A DNA stretch of 64,000 bases from Parasponia andersonii (taxonomy: Eukaryota; Streptophyta; Magnoliopsida; Rosales; Cannabaceae). This document shows, piece after piece, positions 40,665 through 52,100 of the stretch (its first letter is position 1; every line of letters begins with the position of its first letter). Below the pieces are notes generated by a model, which searched no databases, had not been told where the DNA came from, and saw only the letters and a program-made list of their open reading frames with translations. The translations under genes and the position numbers were made by a program. The DNA lies in the NCBI GenBank assembly GCA_002914805.1, contig JXTB01000107.1:631107-695106 (forward strand). Direction: 5' to 3'.

Positions 40665-42147
40665 ATCTGTTGTTGATTTTACAATAGCTACGCAAGTGCA
40701 CGTGCCGAAACAAGTAATATAGTAGTGAGTGAGTATCGTCTCCACAGGGATTGATTACCAAAATTATTTGTAAAATCTAAGTGTCAAACAAGCTAGTTTA
40801 ACGAATGAGAAATAAAGATTTGTAATAAAATAGCAACAATTTAAAGTTGCAAGCAGAAAAGTAAATATTAAGCAGAAAATAATGAGATCTAATCAAATGA
40901 TTGTGGATCAGTGATGTGGATAAGCTGGGATTATTGAATCCTCCTTGGTTGCAAATCTGGGTCTAATTGCTGCAGCAACGCCTATGGCAAAATCACACCA
41001 GTAACTGAAAATTCAGTCTGTACATATTAATCTTCCGAATTCAATATGTTTAAGGTTCTTTTAAACCAGATTTGACATATTCCTATGCTAACCCAGTTCT
41101 CAAACATCATTTATAGTATCAATTCTCAATGGGTTTGCATGGTAACAATATATTCCTATACCATTACTAGTTCAAAGATCTACTAAAGAGATGATTGAAT
41201 CATGCATCATTCAAGCTAAGTCCAACTAAGATTAATCTTTCCAGAATTAATCCTAATTTATTTATCCTAAATGTTGATGGCCAAGCAACAAAAGGAAATA
41301 ATAGTGAGGCATACTTGAACGAACTAGAGGAAAATACCATAAACAATTAAAACAACTTTAATCCATCATTACAACCTCAGATTCATCATAATCCCAGCTA
41401 AAGCAACTTAGCTCATGGTCTGAAATGTAAAAATCAGCAACCTAAAATGCTCCATAGATTACAGAAAGTTCCAAAAAAGGAAAAGAAATTATCAAATACA
41501 AAGAAGATTAAAAGAGATGAAGAAAGTGCTAGCTGGATGCTGGTGAGTTAGCTCCTTGCTGCTGCCAGTACGCCTCCTCTTCTTCTTCCTTTCTTCTCTG
41601 TACTCTTCCCTCTCTCTCCTTTCTTTCCTTTTTCGTGAATCCCTTTTTGTTCAGCCGCCTCCCCCCAGTTCTTCTTTCTTTCCTTTTTCCTTTTATATTA
41701 GGGTAAATGAGGTACCCTAGCACAGGTGTCAGCCAAATAGAAGGGTAAGGACCACTTTTTCCTCATTTCTCTTTAGCTGGTATTTACTGTTGGCTGTCAG
41801 CACCAGCTGTTCAAAATAAATACCAGCTGGAAGTTGACTCTGCTGTTCAGTGTTGCTCTAGCGTGTTGCTGCAGCAAAGTTGCTTCCAGCTTTCACTTAA
41901 GTTCAGCTTTCCTTCTAGGTTGCTGCCATTTAATCTCTGCAGGGCTTAAGACCAGATTTCAGTAATTCTAATAAAAATCAAAGGAAATAAACTAGAAATT
42001 AACTAGATTAGATCTTAAACATCAGCGAAGCCAAAAACTAAAATAAAGTAAAGAAAGGCACCTAAACTATAAAATTTATTCTTCTAAAGCAACTATCCTA
42101 TGACTAAAAATACACAAGATAACTCTATTTTCATAGAGTTATCAACC
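40665..42147. mobile_element. Unclassified insertion of about 1.48 kb in element B, with terminal hairpin
   Basis: Comparison with element A shows that REIDEEV-RTGSIEDLED is contiguous there. In B the matching REIDGEV and KTGPIKDLED are split by about 1.48 kb. The right end carries a perfect 11-bp stem with a 4-base loop (42118-42143: gataactctat - tttc - atagagttatc). The left end has cgcaagtgcacgtgccg and gtatcgtctccacaggg. Short inverted ends gttgat/atcaac can be read. No transposase, LTR pair or convincing target duplication was found. I could not name the family. A Helitron was considered, but no CTRR end follows the hairpin. Confidence 0.6.
42118..42143. repeat. Perfect hairpin at the end of the insertion
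   Basis: An 11-bp inverted repeat with a four-base loop, at the right boundary of the insertion in element B. Confidence 0.9.
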
Positions 42148-42224
42148 TCTCCATCGATTTCTCGAGGGTTGAGGTCATCGATTGATGTTTCGCCTGACAC
42201 TTCCCTCGACACTTCACCTTGTAG

Positions 42225-42713
42225 TTAGACCATCATTGTGTGAGGTGTCATATCTTTTGCCGCGAGCTTTATTGAATTATTATAATAAGTCCACACGTCA
42301 TATTGGTTGCCTCGCACTTCGCCTACTCCATGTTGAGTTGGGAACTTCATAGCGATATGGTAGATTGAAGTAACTGCCCGAAATTCCCTCAGTGTTAGTC
42401 TTCCTAGAATAACATTAAATGTAGAGGGACAATCCATAACTAAGAATTGGGTCATTACCGTTGAAACCCTAGGATAAGTTCCAACATTGACCATTAACTC
42501 AATCATGCCCCTAGGCATTATGCTGTTATCAATGAATTCGTAAAGTAGAGTGATAGCGGGCTTTAGGTCGCTTTCACTCAACCCCATCTTCTTGAAGGTG
42601 TCATAGTACAGGATGTCGATAGAACTTCCATTATCGACCAATACTCGCCATAGCTGCGTGCTTCCACAGTTGATCTTTATGACCAACGCATCATTGTGTG
42701 GGTAATAGACCTG
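42225..42713 (-). pseudogene. Retropepsin-type protease of element B
   Basis: The frame encodes VIKINCGSTQLWRVLVDNGS followed by SIDILYYDTFKKMG, the aspartic-protease active site in its plant gypsy form (D-N-G-S-S). It continues with a hydrophobic second half (VIGRL-like VILGRLTLREF) and TQHGVGEVRGNQYDV. Element A lacks this segment. The stretch is open for about 154 codons from 42686; its upstream link to gag is broken. Confidence 0.8.
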
Positions 42714-42943
42714 CCTTGTATCCTAGTCCATGAAGGTAATATCCATATCCTGTACCCTTTGAAGCTTTCGTGGTCGCTGCTCAAGATGCATGACATTGGT
42801 CAACGGTTGCTGTCGTGCTTCTCGTGTGTACCTATCTTGCGCCCTCTTTGAATCTCCACCAACATATGGTCCTCCGAAAATAGTTTGCATCTCGCGTTGA
42901 ATTTCTGGAGGTCGTGTCAGTTTTCTTCTCGCCTTTCATTGAT

Positions 42944-44696
42944 CTATTTAGTGTACTGCCGCAACCGCCCTTCTTTAATTAATCTTTCGATTTCATCTTT
43001 TAAGGCAAAGTGGTCATTGGTATCGTGTCCAATGTCATTGTGATACTGGCAGAACTTGTTGGGATCATGCCTCGCTCTATCTCTTTTTATCGGTTCCGGT
43101 TGACGATATCGCTCCTGCTGGTTTGTGACCGCATAGATATGATCTATGGGTGCATTCAGTTCAGTATAGTTGTTGAACCTCATGAGAGCTCTTGGAATCT
43201 CCTACTTTTTCTGTTTAGGCTGCTTCTCAGTCAATTGTTCATTATTTCTTTTGTTCGACTTCTTGTTATTATTGTTGTTGGTCATGGTCGCATCTTTAGC
43301 AGTATATTTTCTTCCTTCCTTTGTCGTCTTATGAAGATTCTCACGTGAAGATTCTACCCTCAGATGACGACCAACTCTTCGATAGAAGTCTTCAAGGGTT
43401 CTGCATTCTCACTCAAGTAACTCTTCCCAGAGCTTAGTTTCTGGTCGCATATCAGCCATCATTAGAGTTAAAACTCCTCCTTCAGGTGGGTTGTTAACCT
43501 TGACCAACTCTGAGGTAAAGCAATTAAGGTAAGATCGTAGAGTTTCCTCCAGACCTTACCGAATAGCAGAGAGACCAACTAGTGGAATAATAAAATTCTT
43601 TGCAACCTGGAATTGCCTCAAGAATACAGTTTGAAGTTGTTGCTAGGCCGAGATTGAACCAGACTTGAGTCCTTGGAACCATTTTTTCGCTGCTCCTATG
43701 AAAATTATAGCAAAACATCTGCAACATGCGAGATCATCGACACGATGAAGTTCTATCAGGTCATTGAAGTGATCCATATGGTCTTGCGGATCAGTTTTCC
43801 CATCAAAAGTTTTATGGTAGGAAGTTTGAATCCAGTAAGTAAGGCAGCAGCTCGAATCTACTCGCTGAATGGCGATTGACGATACCTATCAGTGAGCTCA
43901 TCGTCCCAACCAGCAAGTACATCTAATGCGATCCTCAAATTATGAACATCGATGTTCAGAGGGATAACATTATCTTTTATTGGTGGTAGGGGTGGCCTTT
44001 GGTCGTTATCACGATCTAAGGCAGATTGGTCAAGTAGGCTTTGCTGCGACTTTTGTAGGGTTTCCAATGAAATAGTGCGACGAGATTGACTTCGATCGTT
44101 ATGATGCAATGTGGATCGCTCTTGACTACGTCATTGTTCTAGATGTTGTCTTAGGTTTGTAAGATTCTGTCGAGACTCCCTACTAATCCTTTCAAAGATG
44201 CTCATCGATTGACGTTTTTGCTCGTTTTTTAGATAATCACGATTGATGGTTGCTCTCCGAGAAGGTTGTCCACGATCACGATCAGTACTCGAACTTTCAG
44301 TACCGGATTCCAGAGGCAAGTCTGTGACCTTGCCTTTCCCCTGGAGGTGCAATCTCCATGACGCTCCTGCTGGGCTTTATACTGGTCGCGGTTCCCTGTC
44401 TCTAGGATCTGAATTCCTCTCTCAGGTAGTTGAGCAGGACGTTCTCTGGGATGTTTGTATTGTGGTGGAGTTACCATCTGTCCCTCAGCAAGTCGTCGTA
44501 GAGAGTCATTAATTTGGCTAGTGATTTACTGAAGATTCACCAGTGCCTCCTCCATGCAATCCTATCTCTGGACAATATTTTTTGGTGCGGTCACAGTAGG
44601 CTGATCCTGAACAGGGTCTACCTGTGTAGCAGCAGTGCTTTGGGGTTGGTTTTAGCTAGTTCTCGTGTTTCTGGTAGTGTCTCTAGTATTTTCCAT
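42944..44696 (-). pseudogene. gag: gag region of element B, broken
   Basis: Starts at the ATG at 44696 (MENTRDTTRNTRTS). Homologous pieces to the A gag follow: HNLRIALDVLAGWDDELTDR, the gag core, then FCQYHNDIGHDTNDHFALKD, in which one knuckle Cys is replaced by His. The end is ERLIKEGRLRQYTK with a stop at 42944. Many stops and frameshifts are present. Confidence 0.75.
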
Positions 44697-44738
44697 TGTT
44701 TAAAGAAGCGAAATTGACAGAATTTTTTGCTGGAGTAG

Positions 44739-44755
44739 CCCTCCTTCTAGCACCA
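44739..44755 (-). other. Primer-binding-like site of element B
   Basis: The reverse complement reads tggtgctagaaggaggg, two bases inside the 5' LTR, with one change from the site in element A. Confidence 0.55.
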
Positions 44756-44757
44756 AT

Positions 44758-45426
44758 TGTTGATAGAGGTTTTGTCAACAATGAATTTAGGAAATTACAA
44801 GATGTGACTTGTGTGTGAAAAGGGTTGATAAATCAAAGCAAATAAAGAGGCAAGAATTTTATAGTGGTTCAGCCCCCAAAAAGATGAGCCTACGTCCATT
44901 GTCTTTTCACTATTTTCTAGAGAATTACAAGAGTTTCGTTAAGCCTCAAGGTCAGAACCTAGAGAGTACAGAATATGATCCAGAAAGAAGAAGTAAAAGA
45001 AAAAGTTCAAAAGTAAAAATCCCGGAGAGAAAAAGGACAAAAGTCCCTCACAGATGCATTGAACTCCTCTTATGTAGGTGAGGGTTGCTCAATATTTCCC
45101 AATTATGAAAACGGGTAAGTGTGTAATCAGAAAATATAATTTGAGTAACAATATAACTGGATAATAACTTGAATGGAACGATTGGTCGATCTTTAAAGAG
45201 AAACTTTGTTTCCCCTTCTTTGTAGATTACTCGTTTGATAAAGCTTGATCTAGTTTCTTTTTCATACTGGTCGCACTTAACTCATTCGGAGGAGGTCGCA
45301 CCTAACTCACTCGGAAGAGGTCGCACTTTGATCGAGAAAATTCTCATGCGACCTATCGCGTCAAACCGGGTCGCTAAATTTCCCTTTTTGACATCGACCA
45401 ACATATATATTTTAGACCGCACAACA
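44758..45426 (-). repeat. 5' LTR of element B (right side)
   Basis: On the plus strand starts tgttgatagaggttttgtca and ends gaccgcacaaca; aligns over its length to 32831-33500. Confidence 0.88.
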
Positions 45427-46553
45427 ATCCCTATTTACTATGAATTAATACTATGCACTCATATAATCAATTATTTTGAGAAAATTTTTTAAATATTCTT
45501 AAGCTAATGTCCTTTTTAAAACCAAAAGAAATGTGGTTGAATAAAACGAGAGTATATTTTTGTTGTTTTGAGGGACAGACAAAAGCTGACTGAAACCAAA
45601 CATGCTTACAACAACAAATCTTTCAGGGGACCAAAAAAAATCCAAAATCAAATCTTACTGGGAAAAAAAAAGTTAACAACATCGAATATTACGACATAGT
45701 TGGTAGGCTGAGACAACGACATCAATCGGTACGTCGTTCTGAGGTGAAAAAGCAACTTAAATAAAAGAAAACGACATCAAATGTTTGCCACATTAGCCGG
45801 GGAAAAAAAAAACAGAGAGGAGAGGAAGAAGGTAAATTCTGCCTGTTTTGGTAATTATATTGGGTTCTGATGTCTGTAAAAAGTAATGGCATTCCGGAGA
45901 TGTGTTATTGCATTTGAAAAATGGTACTTGCCCACTTCATTCAGGGTTGGCAATTTTCTCTCGCTCTGGTTTCGTTTTTTAAGTGACATTATAACTTTTT
46001 TTTTTTGGGAATGAAAGTGAATAACTTAAGTATAAGTTGGAGACGAACTCTAGTGATAATTACATTTTTTTGGAAAAAAATATATAGAGATCAACAATTC
46101 AAATCCCCCACTTTCTTCAAAAATAAATAGATAAATAAATAAAATGACATTACTAATAATAACACTGGTTCTTTGTATACCCAAAAGGCCAAAGAAACCA
46201 AAAGTACGACAAATGAAAAAAGAAAAAAGAAAAAATCACACCCAGTTTTGATTCATTGTACAACTTATTTTCGAGAGAAATATAGTAAATAAGAGAAATA
46301 TAGTATTTGTTGGGTTTTTAAATCATATTATGCTCAAGAATGATGCATCAATAGTAGTTGTGATTTTGCGCCATATTCCAATCACACAAATACAACTATA
46401 AAATCTAGAATCCAAATCCAATGACTTTCACCGGACGTTTTGAGATGCATTGATGATAAAACCCTTCGAAAAAGTCAACATATTCCCTTTTTTTTTTTTT
46501 TTTGAAAGATAATCAGGTTCTTGATAACCGACTTTTTTTTTTTTTTTTTTTTT

Positions 46554-46554
46554 N
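46554..46554. other. One-base assembly gap after a T homopolymer
   Basis: A single N follows a run of T; probably a failed read-through of the homopolymer. Confidence 0.8.
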
Positions 46555-47350
46555 GCAAGCACTAAAAAGCTGAGGGGACATAAAACTAAACTAAAGTATT
46601 ATACATATATATATATTAATCCTCCCAAATGAATGAATGCCAAGACTTGCATTATCTTTGCCCAAATTTCTATATCCGTCGTCATTTTTTTATGGGGGCC
46701 CATGTTATCTGCTTCTTTCTAAAAGTATGAAAATATTTAAAGATGGCAAGTTTCGTTTGAAGCCACATTTTTTTCCTACGTTCTCATAAATATATCTATA
46801 TAATTAGATATGCCTACTTAGGTTTTATTGGATGTTTCTCCTACTGCAATGATTCATGAAGGAAATGAGTGAAGAAATTTTATTGTCAAACAAAAAGATG
46901 AGGATTTTGAACACTATAAATTCTAGTAAGTTTATTCATCATTTTGAAATTTGGCGTCAAAAGTGGCAAAAAGTAAATAGGAAAAAAAAAATAAAGAGAA
47001 GAAGAGAAAAGGTCTAGGTCTAGAATTGTGAATAGACCCACTACCACTAAACAATAGCAATAAAGCCAGCCACAACAAACGATATGACTTGGGTTTCACC
47101 GGCAGCAATAGGTAGAAGATAAGCAATGTGGGCCCCCACCTATATTTACCATTATAATGCCACTTTGATATGACATAACCTTCCAATAATTGAGTCTTTA
47201 AATATTTTTTTAAAACAAAATTTATAGCTTAGTGCTTACCTTAAAATAAACGACTTAGAAGAACGCATATGCCCAAATCATTTTTCCATTACAAGTTAGG
47301 CCATAAGCCCCACCAAAAACAACCACAATCTTCCTCTTCTCCTTCTGCTT

Positions 47351-47354
<4 letters not shown>

Positions 47355-47382
<28 letters not shown>
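47355..47382. repeat. (CT)n microsatellite in the leader of the small gene
   Basis: About 14 CT units ending about 47 bases before the start codon at 47429. Pyrimidine tracts of this kind are common in plant core promoters and 5' leaders, so a promoter or UTR role is possible. Confidence 0.85.
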
Positions 47383-47388
<6 letters not shown>

Positions 47389-47428
47389 TTTCTTCTTATT
47401 CTTCTTCTTTCTGTACTAGAGTTCATCA

Positions 47429-47752
47429 ATGGCCTTAGGATGTGATTTTTCACCTCATATAATAATAACCCAAAAGTCTAGCTTAGTCATAAAACCTTTC
47501 GGCAACGTTTTGAGGCTCAAACAAAGACAAACTCCAGTCAAGAAAACAACACCGCCAGCTCTCAAGATCAGATCCTCTTTCAAAGAAAAGGTCAACACTT
47601 TTTCCTTTCTCTTTGTTTCTTCTACCACTAACACCATTGACTCTTGATACAGATATACATGTATCTCTAAGTTTATTATTGGTTAAGATCCAAAGAATTC
47701 CAATCTCAATTGGGTAGGAAAAAATATTAGCAAACAAACTATGGATTATACT

Positions 47753-47786
<34 letters not shown>

Positions 47787-48220
47787 CATATGTATGTCTA
47801 AGTCGAATTTGTTTTTGGTGCAGGTTTTTGAAGATCGGTGTAATGGAATAATCTGCTATGCAGATGAAAGTGGGGAGATAATCTGTGAAGGTTACGATGA
47901 GGGTCCTCGTTTTCATCAACAGATTCCGAGAAAGGCTTCTCATTCAAGGTAGATTAGTCTTAACATGATCATAGTATTACTAGATAACACATTATATGAT
48001 GATATCTTTGTCCAATTTTGTCCAAGTTTTGAATCCTGTCTGATCGTAATCTTGTTTTTCTTTTGAGTTTAGAGACGTTGAGATCATGGATAAACTTCAA
48101 GAAAGATGGCTTAATTTTGTTAGAGGCACTGAATTGAACCCTACTGCGGATCAGAAAGGTGTTGCTGTTCAAGGGGACATCAACTGCAATGGCTTTAACT
48201 CCGCTAATCTCAATGCCTAA
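47429..48220 (+). CDS. Small uncharacterised plant protein (3 exons, 144 aa)
   Basis: Exons 47429-47590, 47824-47948 and 48073-48220; GT-AG junctions and closed phases. I do not recognise a named family. The N-terminal 54 residues (MALGCDFSPH...) are basic and rich in Lys, Thr and Pro without acidic residues after position 6, compatible with an organelle transit peptide or a disordered tail. The core contains CNGIICYADESGEIICEGYD, then PRFHQQIPRKASHSR and EIMDKLQERWLNFVRGTELN, which looks like a helix. No membrane segment is visible. Support for a real gene comes from consistent splicing, a clear start after a CT-rich leader and the lack of stops. Its neighbour on the other strand is FAB1, about 0.9 kb away. 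The function is unknown. Confidence 0.75.
47754..47780. repeat. (TA)n microsatellite in intron 1 of the small gene
   Basis: About 13 TA units just upstream of the second exon. Confidence 0.9.
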
Positions 48221-48705
48221 ACTCTTTCGTCAATTATAGGAATGTTTCAACTTTCTAAAGCTCTGTTTTAATCATAGTATTGTACCATGTTTGACAAAAA
48301 GGATTATATTTATCCTCATTTACAGAATGTGAATAGCATGTATAAATCAACCCCCTAGTCGAAAATCAATAGGTGACTTGGACTCAAAAGTCCACTACCT
48401 TCAGAATTTTTTCGTAACTCGTTAGTTTTTATTATCATTAATTTATTGCAGAATTTTGATTATGTACGGCAGTTCTTAACTTCTTTTTCACCTATTTTGG
48501 ATATAAATACTGGGAAAGATAAGAGTAAAGATAAGAGTAGAGGAAAGATAGACCGTTAATTCTAACGAACTTGCATAAAAATGGGTTATTTTAAATGCCT
48601 AGCCAATTAAAATATGGTCCTTATCAAGTTGACTAGTTCTTGTGTTTACATCTACCAAAGTTGAGTGTACTACGTCATAAATATCTCAAAATTAAGCAGA
48701 GATGT

Positions 48706-48742
<37 letters not shown>

Positions 48743-49116
48743 CGATAATTCTCATAAATATATCTAATTTACAAAGATACAGGACAAAGATTGACTACAG
48801 ATACATGTAGCAAAATAGCTAAATGCAAGAATATAACCCTCTTTCCTACAAGGACTTCATGAAGAGGTCATATTCATACCCCTGACACAAATTTCCTTGG
48901 CTTCAAACAGCCTTCTGCACTTGGAACAAATAATCACGAGTTACTCTTCTTGACAAAATTACAAATGAAAACTGCTTACATAAAAAGAATTGGTATACGT
49001 AAAATAAAGGTAAAAAATAAGATAAAAATCAATGAACAGGGAAGAGAAGTGGGGGAGGATCTAATCCTGAAACAAATGCTTGAATGTACTATCACAGATC
49101 CACAGTATTGTTTCAC
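48221..49116. other. Convergent intergenic region between the small gene and FAB1
   Basis: 3' flanks of both genes. A (GA)n run lies at 48709-48740. No other gene is seen. Confidence 0.5.
48709..48740. repeat. (GA)n microsatellite
   Basis: About 15 GA units. Confidence 0.9.
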
Positions 49117-52100
49117 TCAAATTCCACCTTGGAAGTTTTCCTCACATAAATCAGACTGAGATTTACCCCGGTTGAGAGGACATAAATCAGACTCAGACTT
49201 ACTCGGGTTGAGAGGACATAAATCAGACTCAGATTTACTGGGGTTGAGAGGACAAAAATCGGACTGAGATGTACTGGGGTTGAGAGATGGAGGAGACCAC
49301 TGATCGGGGACCATCAGAAAATAGGTTGTCATGGCTTTCCTGAACCTCTTCTTGTATTGCAAGGGTGAAATAACTGTTGGGGTCGAGTTCCTTGGTCCTC
49401 CAAGAATGCCCTTGGTTTTCACCCATGATTCAATGTGCTTATCCCATGTATACTGCCTCATGAAATCAATGATCCCAACAACTAACTCATGCTTCTCTTC
49501 GTCCAGACCAACCAGTAGTGAGTAATCCATCACATCAGCAGCCTGCAACAACAGTTCAACAACAGAGAAAATATAGGTAAAAGAGGCTGTAATCAACATG
49601 AAGGTTGGGACAATCTACACTAAAAGTTCATGTGCTGCAAACAAAGTGTGCATGAACCTAATTTCCCCACCCAGCCCAAAAATATACTTTTCAGAACTTA
49701 CTGAAAGAAAAGCAGTGTCATTCCAGACCGCTCTCTCTAGCAAACGTTTTGCCTTGGTTCCCACAAAAATGGGAGACGTAGGCATTGCTTCAATCAAGTT
49801 TTCATCCAGCAGAACTTTGTTTCTCCCGGTAGAATCAGCATTATATCTCGACCGAGAAGATCCTTTTAGATCATAAAGTCGTGTCACATTCCTTCTAAAC
49901 AGAAGGTTCTCCATAACCAGAACATCCATCTTTGATTCTTTCCCCCCTTTAACATGCTTTGATGTAACCTGTCAATAGAAAGCCAGCAGCATGAAAAGAC
50001 TGAAATAGAGACCTAGCTAATGTGGGCTACATATGGTATCTCTATTATATGAAGTATACCCTAGAGTTGTCTCTAAGAGTGCCACATGCAAAGGTTTTCT
50101 GCTTTTCACTTTAAGTACTGTAAAAATGTTCGTACAAAAGTAATGCACAGCCAATGAAAACAAGTCCTAATTGAATCAACCAAAAATGTGGAGACCTAGA
50201 TGATTGATAAAAATCATAAAAATATTATAGTATAGCTCTCCAAAAATTTCACCATTCATTTCCAAGCTTACTCAAAGTATTAAGTAGCTAGATTTGTAAA
50301 GCTGTAAATTGAGATAGCAAGCTGTTGAGTTAATCTAGCTGTTAAGAGTATAGCCTAAGAAGCTCCTGAGGCCCAAGAAAAAATTACCTGATATATCCCG
50401 AGAATCTTTGCCAGGCATGTTGGACATCCTGTGCTAATTGATTCAGATAGGTACTTGAAATATCCAGGAGCAAACTTTATAAAGGATTCCAGCTCCGTCT
50501 TTGTGACTTCTTTGATAATAAACCTGTCATCCAAGGTTTTTGCAAAAAAGACATTGCTTTTGCCACCTTGGGCTCCCCACTTCTTACAACGACTAAGAGA
50601 CCTTATATACTCTAGCTCAGAAGGGCAGCAAATCTTCCTTAAGGCTTCAAACCGCTTTGCATAGTAACAAGTCACAGAATATTTGACCTTACTGAGAGGA
50701 CAATCTTCTCCAAAAGAAACTCTGACATGCAAAGCCTTTGTGTATGAGATTGGATCCAAACTACGAGATCCAGAAACGGATAAAATGCCTTCCTCACTAG
50801 ATCCATAACTTCTATGAGACTCGGATGCTGTATCATCAGAAGAGTGGAATGAATGAAAATTCAATGATTCAGAGAAAGATGATGACTTAAAATCCCCATT
50901 TTCCTTTTGTCTTTCTCCATCATCACACACTTGGAGAGAATATTTTTGTGATGCTAAAGCATAAGATATAATACTTGTGGGCTCATCATCATAAACTGGA
51001 ATTATTGCATTATCACAAACAGGGAGAAGCAGCCTCGCCCCACCTTGGAGTTCTGACTCTCGGAAGTAGGAAACATAGACTGGGCTATACTCACCTATTG
51101 TCTTCAGTTTTTGAGCACTAGCAAAAGAGTTCTTGTTCAATGAATGGTAGAAGTTTAAGAAGGGCATCCTTAACCAGTTAACTGAATCTTCCACATTCTC
51201 AGAGCCCTGGGTACATGACACTGGAGAAAAAGAAAAAACAGCCTTGGGCTCATCCTGGTCTTCTGTGTGGTCTAAGTTTACCCGCTCTGTAACGACAGAG
51301 GTGACCGAGGAATCTGCTGCTACAACAAAATCAGAGAGTGCAGAAGTATTATCCTTCGGATTTTCAATTCCTGTGTGATTTTCACCTATCCATGCAGCAT
51401 CCAGCTTATCTGACAAATTTGTTTTGATATGAAAATCTCCTTCTGAGAGAGTCCTATGAGCATTTACCTTGGTCTCCGAAGATTCAGAATGGTCACAGAT
51501 GTTTGCAGAAGGAGAACAACTGGATTTATCTTCTCTTTCATAACTTGATTCTGGATGAACCAAGTTTGGTTGATCAGTATTGTTACCAAATCCTACAGGA
51601 AAATCTAAGCTCTTATTAATTTTCCCATCCACAAGAAAGGAGTCAAAACTATTATAGCCTTTTCCAGACTTAACGGTCACATTCATCTCAGCAATATTTT
51701 CACCATTAGCAACAGATTTCCCCTCAAGTTCAGAAACTGAGTGGCTAAGAACATCTTGGAGGCTATAATCATCCAACTTGGCTGCCTGAACCAGGCGGAG
51801 GTCCCACACATAAGATTGGAAAAGCAACTGCCTCCTCAGCTGGTTGATCTCAAGGATGTCAATAGGAGGATGGCCCTTTTTCACTTCCGTGTTTAAAGTT
51901 TTTAGGAGAGATTCCTGATCCATTGAATAAAAAACAAATCTTAAAAAAAAAAAGACGAGTAAGAAAAGCAGAAAATGCATATTCCAGAACTTCCGAGTTT
52001 TGTATCTACAAACTGTATGTCAAAATTATCTGAGATCAGGTTCTGAATCATCATGTAATTTATGACCAAGGATACATTAATCTGAATAATTCTGAAATAT

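Larger units (their letters stand above)
32831..45426 (-). mobile_element. Element B: Ty3-gypsy retrotransposon, Tat/Retand-type, minus strand, degenerate
   Basis: A 12.6-kb relative of element A in reverse orientation. LTRs lie at 32831-33500 and 44758-45426, both with tgttg...caaca ends. It contains gag, protease, reverse transcriptase, two RNase H regions and integrase on the minus strand, plus the antisense-type gene on the plus strand (34579-36679). The two LTRs differ at roughly 8% of positions by hand count, mostly transitions, so the insertion is not recent. Flanking pentamers (gttcc and atccc) do not match exactly. An insertion of about 1.48 kb lies between protease and reverse transcriptase. 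Confidence 0.88.
45427..47428. other. Intergenic DNA upstream of the small gene
   Basis: AT-rich, with A/T homopolymers and a one-base gap at 46554 after a long T run. Between 45675 and 45780 several acgaca/cgtcgt motifs recur, similar to the cluster at 23535-23965. No gene is supported. The last part is the promoter side of the gene at 47429. Confidence 0.4.

Noticed and set aside
41529-41723. Lys/Arg/Glu-rich frame in the insertion
   Set aside because: It comes from a polypyrimidine stretch on the plus strand and has no homology that I recognise.
40665-42147. Helitron identity for the insertion in B
   Set aside because: A hairpin is present, but no CTRR end follows it, no 5' TC end in the matching orientation was seen, and no Rep/helicase is encoded.
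32826-45431. gttcc/atccc as the target duplication of element B
   Set aside because: Two of five bases differ, so it is not better than chance without further support.
49117-49285. FAB1 tail repeat as a CRISPR-like array
   Set aside because: The repeats are directly adjacent, in frame and coding, without spacers, in a plant gene.
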